From assembly GCF_004345665.1 (NCBI RefSeq), contig NZ_SLWR01000004.1, forward strand, positions 434,001 to 498,000: 64,000 nt of DNA, read 5' to 3'. This document shows positions 25,617-35,097 of this stretch, in pieces. The notes under the pieces are model-generated. The model was not told the DNA's origin. It ran no database searches and worked only from the letters and a program-made list of their open reading frames with translations. A program made the position numbers and the translations under genes. The DNA comes from Kribbella antiqua (lineage in GTDB: Bacteria; Actinomycetota; Actinomycetes; Propionibacteriales; Kribbellaceae). Numbering within the stretch: position 1 is the first letter of the stretch; each line of letters starts with the position of its first letter.

Positions 25617-27641
25617 ATGCCCGCTGATACGTCCGACACCCTCCAGGCCGAGAAGGACTACCTGAAGACGTCGCGCTCCGCGCTGGCGGTGATGCGGGAG
25701 AAGACCGGTGCACTGGAGATCCACAGTGCGGACCGGGTGAACCAGGAGTTCCTCAAGGCCGCGATCTGGCGGCGGATGAAGGAGCTCGAGGACGACCCGG
25801 AGGTGCCGCTGTTCTTCGGCCGGCTGGACTACGTCGACCCCGCGCCGGAGACGTTCCACATCGGCCGCCGGCATGTGAACGACGCGGCCGGCGAGCCGCT
25901 CGTGGTGGACTGGCGAGCCGACATCTCGGTGCCGTTCTACCGGGCCAGCAAGACCGAGCCGATGGGTGTCGGCGTACGGCGGCGGTTCGGCTTCACCCAC
26001 GGCGAGATGACAGCCTTCGAGGACGAGGACCTCACCTCAACAGGCGCTGCGTCGGCGCACAGCGACATCCTGGACGCGGAGATCGAGCGGCCGCGCTCCG
26101 GGCCGATGCGCGACATCGTGGCGACGATCCAGCCCGAGCAGGACGTGATCGTCCGGGCCGGGGTCGACGACACGATCTGCGTGCAGGGCGCGCCCGGGAC
26201 CGGGAAGACCGCAGTCGGGCTGCACAGGGCGGCGTACCTGCTCTATGCCTATCGCGACCAGCTCAGCCGGGCCGGTGTGCTGGTGGTCGGGCCGAACGCG
26301 AGCTTCCTGCGGTACATCGGCGACGTACTGCCCGCGCTGGGTGAGATCGAGGCGAAGCAGACGACCGTCGAGGAGCTGGTGGCCCGGGTACGCATCGCCG
26401 GGCCGGGTGCTGCGGCGGTCGACGTACTGAAGGGTGACGCCCGGATGGCGACCGTGCTGCAGCGGGCCGTCTGGTCGCACGTGCAGCTGCCGAAGGAGGC
26501 GCTGGTGGTGCCGCGGGGGTCGCACCGCTGGCGGGTGCCGGCGTACGACGCGGAGGAGCTGGTCACCGAGCTCCGGACACGCGGGATCCGGTACGGCGCC
26601 GGCCGGGCGATGCTGCCACAGCGGCTGGCGCACGCCGTACTGCTGCGGATGGAGGCGGCCGGGGACTCGCCGGACGACCGGGTACAGGACGCGGTCGCGC
26701 GGAGTCGACCGGTGAAGCAGTACGCCGAAACGCTCTGGCCGGCGGTGGATCCGGCGAAGCTGGTGTTCCGGCTGTTCACGGATCCGGAGCTGTTGGCTGA
26801 GCACGCCGATGGGGTCCTGACGGCCGAGGAGCAGGCGCTGCTGCTGTGGGACAAGGCGCCACGGTCGGCCGGTGCAGCGAAGTGGTCCGTGGCCGATGCC
26901 ACGCTGATCGACGAGGTGGCAGACCTGGTCGACCGGACGCCGTCGCTGGGGCACGTGGTGCTGGACGAGGCGCAGGACCTCTCGGCGATGCAGCTGCGGG
27001 CAGTGGGCCGCCGGTGCTCGACCGGGTCGATGACTGTGCTCGGTGACATCGCGCAGGGGACGACTCCGTGGGCCACGCCGTCGTGGGACGAGGCACTCAA
27101 GCACCTGGGCAAGACCGGCGCCCACACCGAAGAGCTGACGGCCGGCTTCCGCGTCCCCGGTCAGGTCATCGAGTACGCCGCGCAGTTGCTCCCGTTGATC
27201 GCGCCGCACCTGACCCCGCCCACCGCCGTACGACGTGCGCGCGGTGAGCTCACCATAACCCGCGTACCGGACAGCCTGGCTGCGGCGGTGTCGACGGTCG
27301 ACGAGGTGTCTGCCCGGCCCGGCTCGATCGGCCTGATCGTCCCGGACGCGATGGTCGCCAAGGCTCGGAAAGCCTTGCAGGACAAGGGAATCGCCTTCTC
27401 CGTCCTGGGCGACGAGGACGACGCCGAAGCCCATCTGGACGTCGTACCGGCGTCACTGGCCAAGGGTCTCGAGTTCGACCACGTCGTGTTGGTCGAGCCG
27501 GCCGGCATCGTCGCTGGCGAGGCCGACGAACGCACCGGCCTCCGCCGCCTCTATGTCTGCCTGACCCGTGCAGTCACCTCACTGGCGGTCCTGCACAGTG
27601 AGGACCTGCCTGAGGTCCTAGAAGCCGCGGGAGCCGCCTGA
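25617..27641 (+). CDS. HelD/HelR-like RNA polymerase-recycling UvrD-family ATPase
   Basis: A 674-residue SF1 motor. A long N-terminal helical arm (LQAEKDYLKTSRSALAVMRE) precedes a small FFGRLDY...FHIGRRHV domain typical of HelD, Walker A GAPGTGKT (191-198) and motif II DEAQDLSAMQ near residue 450; motif VI is RRLYVCLTRAV near 645. HelD proteins pull stalled RNA polymerase off DNA; the HelR branch protects actinobacteria from rifampicin. No rifamycin-associated inverted repeat was found upstream. GGAGG is 6 bp before ATG. The last 24 bp overlap the convergent TPM-like gene. Confidence 0.87.
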   Translation: MPADTSDTLQAEKDYLKTSRSALAVMREKTGALEIHSADRVNQEFLKAAIWRRMKELEDDPEVPLFFGRLDYVDPAPETFHIGRRHVNDAAGEPLVVDWRADISVPFYRASKTEPMGVGVRRRFGFTHGEMTAFEDEDLTSTGAASAHSDILDAEIERPRSGPMRDIVATIQPEQDVIVRAGVDDTICVQGAPGTGKTAVGLHRAAYLLYAYRDQLSRAGVLVVGPNASFLRYIGDVLPALGEIEAKQTTVEELVARVRIAGPGAAAVDVLKGDARMATVLQRAVWSHVQLPKEALVVPRGSHRWRVPAYDAEELVTELRTRGIRYGAGRAMLPQRLAHAVLLRMEAAGDSPDDRVQDAVARSRPVKQYAETLWPAVDPAKLVFRLFTDPELLAEHADGVLTAEEQALLLWDKAPRSAGAAKWSVADATLIDEVADLVDRTPSLGHVVLDEAQDLSAMQLRAVGRRCSTGSMTVLGDIAQGTTPWATPSWDEALKHLGKTGAHTEELTAGFRVPGQVIEYAAQLLPLIAPHLTPPTAVRRARGELTITRVPDSLAAAVSTVDEVSARPGSIGLIVPDAMVAKARKALQDKGIAFSVLGDEDDAEAHLDVVPASLAKGLEFDHVVLVEPAGIVAGEADERTGLRRLYVCLTRAVTSLAVLHSEDLPEVLEAAGAA

Positions 27642-29093
27642 CCGTCGCGACGCGCGTCGCGACGAGCCTCCGCCGCTGGAGCGGGTGCGGGAGGACCAGG
27701 AGCGGCCGCTGGAACCGCCATTCGACCAACCGCTGCTGGACGAGGACCAACTGCTGACCGAGCTGCCGACGTTCGAGGTCCAGTTGCTGAAGCCGGCTCC
27801 CGCTCGGCGCGAGCGCCAGCGGGCGCGCATCTGGTCGCCGGCGCGGCGGGCGTCGTCGTCGGGGAAGTACCAGCTGCTGCCGTGGCCATCGGACCAGTAG
27901 CCTTCGATGTAGGCCGCCAAGTCCTCGCCGAGTGTCCAGTACGGCCGCGGGCGGTCCCACCGCTTCACCATCCGGACCTCCGGCTTCTCACCAGCCGCAT
28001 CACGCGCGGCACAGGCGGCACACACGTCGACCTTGCGCACGCTCCCCTGCTCCGGCTGCCAGTCCGCGCTCGCCGTACTGGGACCGTGGCGTGGGTCGAA
28101 GAAGCAGGGTGCCGTCGGCTCGGGCATCGGCTTCCCGGCTCGCACTGCGTCCAGACACAGCAGCCCATAGCGAGCAGACCCCAGCAGTGTGGTCACTGCC
28201 TCGATGTCCTGGTCGCTCTTGGCCTCGTCGAGCCGATGCCTCGCCTTCTCGACGGTGTCGAGCACATCCTTGGACAGCTTGGACTGCTCCGCATCGGACG
28301 TCGTGGGTAGCGCGGACACCTGCTGCGACAGGGCGATGACCTCCTCGTTCAGCAGCGGCCGCGTGACCTCCAGATGCTCCTTCTCATCCTTGCGTCGTGC
28401 CCGCCGAGCGCCCAGCGCCGCGACACCCCACCACAGGCCGATCAGCCCGGCCGCACCGCCGGCGTACGGCGCTGCGTCGACATAGAACGGCTTGTCGACC
28501 ACCTGCGCCCGCTGGATGAACCTGGTCAGCATGCTGTCGTAGTTCGGTGCACAGCAGTCCACAGCCTGGTCCACTGCGTCTCCGACGTAGTACGTCGGCC
28601 CGTGGTCAGCCCGCTGCACAGCATGGAACCCACGCCCGTCCGACTCGGAGTCAGCATCGACCAGTACGGCGTACACGCCCTCGACGCCGACACGGTCGTA
28701 GAGCTGGTCTGCGATCTCCTCGCCTTCCCAGGCGGGGATGTTGATGAGCGACGAGCCCGAGGTGTTGATCTTCGACGCCGGGATGACCGCGACACGCATC
28801 GGCACGGGCGAGGCCTTGGCCGCGCGGTTGAGCTCTGCGACCTCCGCCGGCTCCAGCTCGCTCACCGCGGGGTCCACCCAGACTCCGGCGTCGCCGAGGT
28901 GTTCGGCTACCACGCTCATGTAAGCGCCGGCAGCCTCCGTGGCCCGCTTGCGGTCACCCTCGAAGTCCGGCGGTGTCCACCGGAACGTCGGCCTGCTTTT
29001 AGACGGTGTCGGCGTCGGCGTTGCCGCCTGTGCGGTGGCAGCCGGCAAGCAGACCACAGCAACCGCTGCGAGCGCACCCAGCAGTCGTTTCAT
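27618..29093 (-). CDS. TPM-like membrane-anchored protein with Cys motif
   Basis: A 491-residue protein. Residues 1-27 are a Sec signal (MKRLLGALAAVAVVCLPAAT then AQAATP). A TPM/YgcG-like outer domain covers about 60-210, a membrane helix lies near 220-245 (AAPYAGGAAGLIGLWWGVAAL), then a cytoplasmic helical region, a Cys motif CFFDPRHGP ... VCAACAARDA near 380-415, and a Ser/Gly/Arg-rich low-complexity tail. ATG 29093 overlaps the stop of the upstream paralogue (ATGA), showing an operon. Function unknown; TPM proteins have been linked to photosystem or membrane-protein upkeep, which is not evidence for this one. Confidence 0.7.
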   Translation of the reverse strand: MKRLLGALAAVAVVCLPAATAQAATPTPTPSKSRPTFRWTPPDFEGDRKRATEAAGAYMSVVAEHLGDAGVWVDPAVSELEPAEVAELNRAAKASPVPMRVAVIPASKINTSGSSLINIPAWEGEEIADQLYDRVGVEGVYAVLVDADSESDGRGFHAVQRADHGPTYYVGDAVDQAVDCCAPNYDSMLTRFIQRAQVVDKPFYVDAAPYAGGAAGLIGLWWGVAALGARRARRKDEKEHLEVTRPLLNEEVIALSQQVSALPTTSDAEQSKLSKDVLDTVEKARHRLDEAKSDQDIEAVTTLLGSARYGLLCLDAVRAGKPMPEPTAPCFFDPRHGPSTASADWQPEQGSVRKVDVCAACAARDAAGEKPEVRMVKRWDRPRPYWTLGEDLAAYIEGYWSDGHGSSWYFPDDDARRAGDQMRARWRSRRAGAGFSNWTSNVGSSVSSWSSSSSGWSNGGSSGRSWSSRTRSSGGGSSRRASRRSGGSRGF

Positions 29094-30094
29094 CGTATTC
29101 CTCCCGAGAGCCGGTCCCGGCAAGCCGCGCAGACCGGGACTTCCCGGGCGCGCCCGCCGGGCGGCGTGTACATCCAGTCCGTCACGGAGGTCCCGTGAGC
29201 GGGGTCGAAGAAGCAGGCGGCTCTGCGCGCGGGTGCAGGGGTCCCGGCGACCTTGGCTTGCGCAGCGGCGAGACGCCACCGCCCGTACTCGACGGTGGCC
29301 CGCACTTCGCGCAGTTCGGCGTCGTCCGGCTCACCGTCGACCACTCGGACTGCGGCGTCGTACGCGTCCATCGCTGCCTGCACGTCAGCTGCGGTATCCA
29401 CGCCATCGAGACGCACGTCCGCCGTATCCAGTTCCTCACCGAACCGTGTGACGTGCTCGCGTGCCAGCGCCCGTCGCTCCTCGACCGAGTCCGCCTCATC
29501 CGGCAAGACGTCGTACGACGGTCGGTAGAGAGCCGGGCCTTCATCCTTGCCCGGCCGGGATCTCCACCAGCGGAGTGCGAAGCCACCCGCGACAAGCAGC
29601 ACCAGCACGACCAGTGCCGGCCACAGCCAGCCCGGAGGGCCAGACGAAGCCTTTGGTACGTCGAGCTGGTCCAGCACTCCGTTGAGCAGCCCGATCGGAT
29701 CCGACCGGGTGTGCTTGTCCAGCTCGTCGGTCAGGATGTCTGCAAGCGGCGTGTCGACGCCGACCGCGCTCCCCCAGGTGATCGCACCACCGAAGACGAC
29801 CAGATAGATCCCGTCAGCCCGCTGCAGGTCCACCAGGTCGTCCACGTACGCCCTCGCCGCCACACTGCTAGCACCACTGCCGAGCGTCGAGGCCGGCACT
29901 ACCGCGATCCGGATCGCCTGGTCCTGCTTTTGGATGCGCTCGGCCAGCTCAGCCGCGTCCTTGTCCGGGACCAGCGAGCGCTGCGACGGATCGACGTACA
30001 CCGGTGACGTCTTCCACCCGTTCACCACGGCGGACGGGTCGGCCGCCGGGGTGAGCATAGAGGAGATCAGCAGGACCCCGGCAAGCAGACGCAT
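29090..30094 (-). CDS. TPM-like membrane protein, shorter paralogue
   Basis: A 334-residue paralogue of the next gene downstream. A short signal (MRLLAGVLLISSMLTPAADP) leads to an outer TPM-like domain with VAVPAS-type beta strand text (IRIAVVPASTLGSG, DGIYLVVFGGAI), a membrane helix near 155-175 (PGWLWPALVVLVLLVAGGFA) and a cytoplasmic domain ending with CFFDPAHGT ... VCAACRDRL. That Cys motif is shared with the partner and may bind zinc. It is first in the two-gene operon and lacks the Ser/Gly tail. Role unknown. Confidence 0.7.
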   Translation of the reverse strand: MRLLAGVLLISSMLTPAADPSAVVNGWKTSPVYVDPSQRSLVPDKDAAELAERIQKQDQAIRIAVVPASTLGSGASSVAARAYVDDLVDLQRADGIYLVVFGGAITWGSAVGVDTPLADILTDELDKHTRSDPIGLLNGVLDQLDVPKASSGPPGWLWPALVVLVLLVAGGFALRWWRSRPGKDEGPALYRPSYDVLPDEADSVEERRALAREHVTRFGEELDTADVRLDGVDTAADVQAAMDAYDAAVRVVDGEPDDAELREVRATVEYGRWRLAAAQAKVAGTPAPARRAACFFDPAHGTSVTDWMYTPPGGRAREVPVCAACRDRLSGGIR

Positions 30095-30139
30095 GGGCGC
30101 TAGCCTGCCCTAAGGCCGTGTCAGCCGGGGTGCCGCCGA

Positions 30140-31315
30140 TCAGTCGGCCATTGCTGCAACCGGCTCCAAGTGCTCGACTCGCTGGAGCGCCGGGTCACGC
30201 CGCAGAGTGAACAGCAGGAGGAGTACGACGAGGTCGAGGGCCGCGGCGATCGGAGCCAGGTAGGTGATTCCGACTGCGTGGATGATCAGCCCGCCGAGCA
30301 CTGCGGACAGGCCTGCACCCAGGTAGATCGCGGATGCGTTGAGGGAGATCAGCAGGCCGCCGCCCAGCTCCAGCAGCAGGTTCTGGATCGGCGGGTTGAA
30401 GGCCCACGTGAACAGGCCCCACACGAACAGTGCGGCGCCGGCACCGACCACAGTTGTCGTCGTCAGGTCCAGCGTGGCAACCATGAGCGTGCTGCCGACG
30501 AGTACGCCGTACAGGGTGCGAAGACTGCCGAAGCGATCGGTTGCACGGCCGCCGAGGAAGTTGCCGACCACTGCACCCAGCCCGTACATGAGCAGGAGGA
30601 CTCCGACCGCACCGCCGGTGAGGTGTGTGGTCTGCTTGAGCAGCGGCACGATGTAGATGTAGACGCTGAACGCCGCGAGCACACCCAGCACGGTCATCGC
30701 CAGCACGGTCTGCACGCGACGGTCGGTCACACCCGCGAACCGCTCCCGCAGACCTACAGCAGGCGGTGCGTCCAGCTTCGGCAACGCGGCACGCTCAGCA
30801 ATTGCGACCAGCACCGCTACGACAGTGATGAGGGCGAACACTCCCTTGTAGCCGAGAGTCGGCCCAAGGAAAGTGCCGGCGGGTACGCCGAGGACCAGTG
30901 CGAAGGTGAGGCCGCCGAACACGATGGCAACGGCTCTACCGCGCTCCTCTGGTGGTGTGAAGCTGGTCGCGAACAGAGTGGCGGCCGGTGTGTAGACCGC
31001 GGCGCCGAAGGCGGCGACAACCCGTCCGACGATCAGCACGGGGTAGTTGGTGGCGACGGCGGCGATGAGGTTGCCCAGCGCGGCCAGGACCAGCGCGGCG
31101 ATCAGGAGCGTACGGCGCTCCCACCGGCCGGTCAGCGTGGACAGGATCGGCGCGCCGACGGCGTACGCAATGGAGAAAGCGGTGGCGAGCTGGCCCGCGG
31201 CCGTCAGCGAGACATGCAGCTCGGAACTGACGTCGGGCAGCACCCCGGACACGACATACGCGCTGGTGCCGACCGCGAACGCACCGGCGCCGAGCAAATA
31301 GATCCGTGCGGACAT
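30140..31315 (-). CDS. MFS transporter
   Basis: A 391-residue, twelve-helix MFS exporter of the DHA1/AraJ type: MSARIYLLGAGAFAVGTSA in helix 1, STLTGRWERRTLL as the helix 2-3 loop, and PAGTFLGP in the helix 5 antiporter region. It is divergent from a small ArsR-type regulator, with an inverted repeat between them, so that protein probably represses it. Substrate unknown; a drug or sugar efflux role is the family norm. Confidence 0.9.
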   Translation of the reverse strand: MSARIYLLGAGAFAVGTSAYVVSGVLPDVSSELHVSLTAAGQLATAFSIAYAVGAPILSTLTGRWERRTLLIAALVLAALGNLIAAVATNYPVLIVGRVVAAFGAAVYTPAATLFATSFTPPEERGRAVAIVFGGLTFALVLGVPAGTFLGPTLGYKGVFALITVVAVLVAIAERAALPKLDAPPAVGLRERFAGVTDRRVQTVLAMTVLGVLAAFSVYIYIVPLLKQTTHLTGGAVGVLLLMYGLGAVVGNFLGGRATDRFGSLRTLYGVLVGSTLMVATLDLTTTTVVGAGAALFVWGLFTWAFNPPIQNLLLELGGGLLISLNASAIYLGAGLSAVLGGLIIHAVGITYLAPIAAALDLVVLLLLFTLRRDPALQRVEHLEPVAAMAD

Positions 31316-31349
31316 CGAAGACCTTCCGGACGAGACGTTGTTAATTCGA

Positions 31350-31375
31350 CGACGATCGTACTACGAAGATCGTCG
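31350..31375. promoter_or_regulatory. Inverted repeat between MFS and ArsR genes
   Basis: CGACGATC (31350-31357) and GATCGTCG (31368-31375) are perfect 8-bp arms with a 10-bp spacer (GTACTACGAA). The repeat lies 34 bp before the MFS start on one side and 29 bp before the ArsR start on the other, as expected for a shared ArsR operator. Confidence 0.6.
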
Positions 31376-31404
31376 AACTTCGACCGGCGTCGTACTATGG
31401 ACTC

Positions 31405-31716
31405 ATGACCAGGAAGCCGCTGCCGCAGCCGGAGCGCGAGGAGATCCGCGTCGAGACGGTCCTGCAGGCCCTCGGCGAGCCAGTTCGCCTGCAGATCATC
31501 CGGGCTCTCGCCGACGCGCCCGACGGCATCGCGTGCGGCGAGATCGAGCTCCCGGTCACCGCCTCCACCCGCGCCCACCACCTCCGCATCCTGCGCGAGG
31601 CCGGCGTCCTCACCACCCACACCGAAGGCACCCGCCGGATCAGCGCGCTGCGCCGCGAGGACCTCGACACCCTCTACCCCGGCCTCCTCACCGGCATCCT
31701 CGCGGCCCGCCAGTAG
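31405..31716 (+). CDS. ArsR-family winged-helix regulator
   Basis: A 103-residue winged-helix protein: VLQALGEPVRLQIIRALADA, then TASTRAHHLRILREAGVLTTHTEG and RRISALRREDLDTLYPGLL. It lacks the Cys/His metal ligands of arsenic or zinc sensors, so it likely responds to a small organic compound or oxidant. Divergent from the MFS exporter with the shared inverted repeat, so the exporter is its probable target. ATG 31405 directly precedes the conserved fold. Confidence 0.88.
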   Translation: MTRKPLPQPEREEIRVETVLQALGEPVRLQIIRALADAPDGIACGEIELPVTASTRAHHLRILREAGVLTTHTEGTRRISALRREDLDTLYPGLLTGILAARQ

Positions 31717-31797
31717 GCAGCTTGCACAGCAACCGCAAGGTCTCGGTGGGGAGATCGAGGGGTGGTTGTGGGGTGTGGCTGGCAGACTGGGGCGGTG

Positions 31798-34056
31798 GTG
31801 AAGCTGCGCGTGAGGTGGAACGAGCTGGTGCCCGGCTCGGCGCATCTCGCGGATGACCTGGTCGCCAGGTACGTCGACCGCAACCGCCGGGCCTACCGCG
31901 ACCAGTACCTCGACATCGTCCTCACCGCGCTCGACTCGCTCATCCAGCTGTCCACCGACCCCACCTCGGTCCGGCTCGCCGCATGGTTCCACCGCGCCGT
32001 ACACGAGCCAGGCGCCACACCCGCCGACGACGCCGAAGCCTCCGCCCGACTGGCCGAGGACGTCCTCCCGCAGTACGGCGTACCGCCCGTCCGCATCGCC
32101 GAGGTCGTCCGCCTGGTCCGCCTGACCGGTGAGCTCGCCGCGCCACCACCCGACGCCTACGCACCACCGCGCCGCGACGCCAATGGCGACGTACTGCTGG
32201 ACGCCGTCAACGCCATCCTCGCCGCCGACCCGACCCGCTACGCCGTCCACACCGCCGAGGTACGACGAGACGCCGGTGACCGGAAGCCCGCCCTGGAACG
32301 CCGGTACGACGAAGTCCGCCAACTGCTCGACGGCCACCTCTACCGAACCCAGCTGGCCAGGCAACGGCTAGGCCCGGTCGCACGGATCAACCTGGAGACA
32401 GAGCTCACAGAACTGGACAGTGAGCTCCCTGCGCCCTGGCGTGGCTGGCAGCAGGCCGCTCTGACCGCCACTGCTACCTTCAGCGCGATCGCCGCCGCTG
32501 TGGTCGCCATCGCCGCATCCGGCGCGTCCTGGCAGGTGCCGACCGCCAACGACGAAGTGGGCTGGCCTCCCGCCGCACTGGCCGCCGTAGCGTTCTTCAG
32601 CGCGCCCGTACTGTTCCGCTGCGCCCGCAGCACGAGTCAGCGCGGCCGGCTCATCGCTGGCGCCGTCGTAGCGATCGCGGTGACCGGACTGCTCGTCGCC
32701 TGGGCTCAAGTCCCCAACCCGAACCCGGCAGTGGGTGTGGGCCTCCGAGTGCCTCTGCTCATCTCCGCACTGCTCCTACTCCTCCTGGCCGGCATCGCAG
32801 CACTGGTCGGCTCACTGCTCCGCACCAAGGTCGCCCGCTTCCTCCCAGCCAGGAACATCGGCCAGCAACTCGCCTGGCTGGCAGTGCCCGCGGTGGTGGC
32901 CCTTGTCCTGCTGCTGATCATCCAGCCGCTCGCCCGCAACTACGTGCTGAGCTCCAACGAGCGCGTGGAAGGCGAGCCCGGTCCACCCGGCAAGTTCGCC
33001 GTCTCCAGCCTCGACGGCACCGTGGCCTGGGTCAGCAAGTCCGTCCTCGGCTCCGGCGCGGAGGAGGCGGTCGGCACCAAGTACGGCATCGCCATCCCGC
33101 GGCAGAGCGGCGTGGTCGAGATGCTGGACGCCGCCACCGGCGAACTCCGCTGGCGCTACACCCGGTCCGACTCGGACGAGAAGCCGGACATCGTCGCAAC
33201 CGGCGACGGCGAATACGTACTCGCGGAGTTCTCCGACATCGGCTACCTCCTACTCGACGCCGACACCGGCCACCGCAAAGCCGCCTGGCCCGGCAGCACC
33301 CGCGACCATGTCATCCAGCAGGCCGAGCCGCTGCTGACCGGAGAACAGGTCTCCCGCGGCTCCGACAAGCTCCGCGGTGTCGATCCGAACGGCCACGAGC
33401 GCTGGATGTTCGAGCCCGGCCGCTGCACCGACATCGGAGCGGTCGCGACCTCCGACACCGTCATGGCCTTCCTCGGGCACAGCTGCGGCAACGACGCCGA
33501 CGAGATGGTCGGACTCGACCTGAAGTCCGGCAAGAAGCTCTGGAACAAGGCCGCCGCCGACACCTACCGCCGTCCAGTCGTCGTCGCCGGACTGGTCGTA
33601 GTCGCCGAGCCTGGCGGGGACTCCGACGTACCGCTCGCCCTCACCGCGATAGAGCCCCGAACTGGTGAGACCAAGTGGCGCTGGCCGGTACCGCGCACGT
33701 GGGCCTGCCGCACGCTGCTCAACGCGGCCGGCAAGTACCTGGTCGTCGTCGACTGCCCGGGCGCAGCAGGTGTGGAGAACCGCAGGACTGTGGTCACCGC
33801 GATCGACGCAACCACCGGTCAGACCGCATGGCAGACCACAGCGCCCGTGAGCGCACGTACGAAGGTCACAGTGACCGCCGACGCCAGAGTGGTCTCGCTC
33901 AGCCGCGGCTCCGACGCATGCTGGGCCAATGTGGTCAGCCGCAACGGCTTCCGCCAGGTCCGCCTCCCGCTCGGCATCTCCTGTAGCCGCGACGTCCGCG
34001 CCATCGGCAATCAAATTCTCGCCTCCGGCACGGACACTGTCATCGCGCTGCGTTGA
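31798..34056 (+). CDS. HD-like / membrane / PQQ-propeller fusion, HD site degenerate
   Basis: A 752-residue protein. Residues 1-200 align without gaps at the start to the HD domain of the paralogue at 35098, but key residues are lost: His33 and His37 become Tyr, and the HD pair becomes His65-Arg66. Five to six membrane helices follow (about 215-380), then an extracytoplasmic seven- or eight-bladed PQQ-like propeller (LDGTVAWVSKS, LDAATGELRWRYTR, LKSGKKLWNK, IEPRTGETKWRWP, IDATTGQTAWQTT). GTG 31798 is chosen by alignment with the paralogue; GTG 31795 is next to it. The first domain may be a ligand-binding remnant. Function unknown. Overlaps the convergent oxidoreductase by 17 bp. Confidence 0.8.
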   Translation: MKLRVRWNELVPGSAHLADDLVARYVDRNRRAYRDQYLDIVLTALDSLIQLSTDPTSVRLAAWFHRAVHEPGATPADDAEASARLAEDVLPQYGVPPVRIAEVVRLVRLTGELAAPPPDAYAPPRRDANGDVLLDAVNAILAADPTRYAVHTAEVRRDAGDRKPALERRYDEVRQLLDGHLYRTQLARQRLGPVARINLETELTELDSELPAPWRGWQQAALTATATFSAIAAAVVAIAASGASWQVPTANDEVGWPPAALAAVAFFSAPVLFRCARSTSQRGRLIAGAVVAIAVTGLLVAWAQVPNPNPAVGVGLRVPLLISALLLLLLAGIAALVGSLLRTKVARFLPARNIGQQLAWLAVPAVVALVLLLIIQPLARNYVLSSNERVEGEPGPPGKFAVSSLDGTVAWVSKSVLGSGAEEAVGTKYGIAIPRQSGVVEMLDAATGELRWRYTRSDSDEKPDIVATGDGEYVLAEFSDIGYLLLDADTGHRKAAWPGSTRDHVIQQAEPLLTGEQVSRGSDKLRGVDPNGHERWMFEPGRCTDIGAVATSDTVMAFLGHSCGNDADEMVGLDLKSGKKLWNKAAADTYRRPVVVAGLVVVAEPGGDSDVPLALTAIEPRTGETKWRWPVPRTWACRTLLNAAGKYLVVVDCPGAAGVENRRTVVTAIDATTGQTAWQTTAPVSARTKVTVTADARVVSLSRGSDACWANVVSRNGFRQVRLPLGISCSRDVRAIGNQILASGTDTVIALR

Positions 34057-34924
34057 GCTGCTCCTCGGCAGACGCCAAGAGCTCGACGACGCGGGTCCCG
34101 AAGGCGACGCCCACTGGGTGCGGCTCCCCCGACTCAGCGGCGGCCACCAACTCCTCCGCCGCCAGCTTGAGCGACTCGACCGACCAGGTGTCGATGTCCG
34201 GCAGGATCGCCGTACCGGACTCGCCCCAGACGCCGGTCTCGAAGTTGCTGCCGGCCGGCGGGGCGAACAGCGACAGGCTCGCCGTACTGGTGGCGCCTGA
34301 GTCGTGGGTGATGACCAGGTGAACCAGGTCGCCCTCGCCACCGACGGCCGTCAGCTTGGTGATCGGCCCGAGCATTGCGGTGAGGTTGGACAGCGCGTGC
34401 GGGCCGACGTCCCAGAGCGCGCCACGCTGCTCCCGCCGCCAGCGCGAGTCCGTGAACGGGTTGCCCGGGGCATCGAGCGCTGCCAGCATCCGCACCCAGC
34501 CGCCCTTCCAGCCGCCCTTGGACTCGACCTCGGCGAAGAACTTCCGGACCGGCGGTTCGAACCGGTGGGTGAAGAACACCACCGACGCGATCCCCTCGTT
34601 GGCCGCCTCCTCGGCCAGCGCGCGAGCGTCCTCCAGCGAGTCGGCGACCGGCTTCTCGAGGAGCAGATGCTTGCCGATGGCAGCGGCCTCGAGCGCCATC
34701 GACGCCTGCACCTTCGGCGGTACGGCGAACGCGAGCGCGTCGACCGACTCCAGTAACTCCGCGTAGTCGCCGTACGCCCGCACTTCGAGTTCACCCGCGA
34801 TCGCGGCGGTTTTGGCCTCGTCCCGGCCCCAGACACCCACGAGTTCGACGTCGCGAGCAGAGCGCAACCCCGGTCCGTGCGTCATCCGCGCCCACGGACC
34901 CGTGCCTACCAAGCCGAATCGCAC
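34040..34924 (-). CDS. Gfo/Idh/MocA-family oxidoreductase
   Basis: A 294-residue NAD(P)-dependent sugar-type dehydrogenase. The Rossmann start GLVGTGPWARMTHGPGL (residues 4-20) and the catalytic EKP motif (HLLLEKPVADS near 90) are intact, and the DVGPHALSNL segment near 195 carries the usual Asp-x-x-x-His active-site pair. It oxidises or reduces a polyol, sugar or related compound in the cytoplasm. It sits alone between the two HD-PQQ fusion genes on the other strand; no functional link is evident. Confidence 0.9.
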   Translation of the reverse strand: MRFGLVGTGPWARMTHGPGLRSARDVELVGVWGRDEAKTAAIAGELEVRAYGDYAELLESVDALAFAVPPKVQASMALEAAAIGKHLLLEKPVADSLEDARALAEEAANEGIASVVFFTHRFEPPVRKFFAEVESKGGWKGGWVRMLAALDAPGNPFTDSRWRREQRGALWDVGPHALSNLTAMLGPITKLTAVGGEGDLVHLVITHDSGATSTASLSLFAPPAGSNFETGVWGESGTAILPDIDTWSVESLKLAAEELVAAAESGEPHPVGVAFGTRVVELLASAEEQLNAAR

Positions 34925-35097
34925 CTGAAACCTCCATGCCCTTGCTGCCCCGCCCCACCGCCCCGATCGGTTGGAAAGTGATCCAGACCACCCTGAAGCC
35001 GCCCAGGTGACGAGCCGATATCGCTTTGGCCACGAGAGTATCCGGGAACCCCCGATCCGACGGACGAGGCCCTCACGGAGTGCGAGACTCCCATGCC

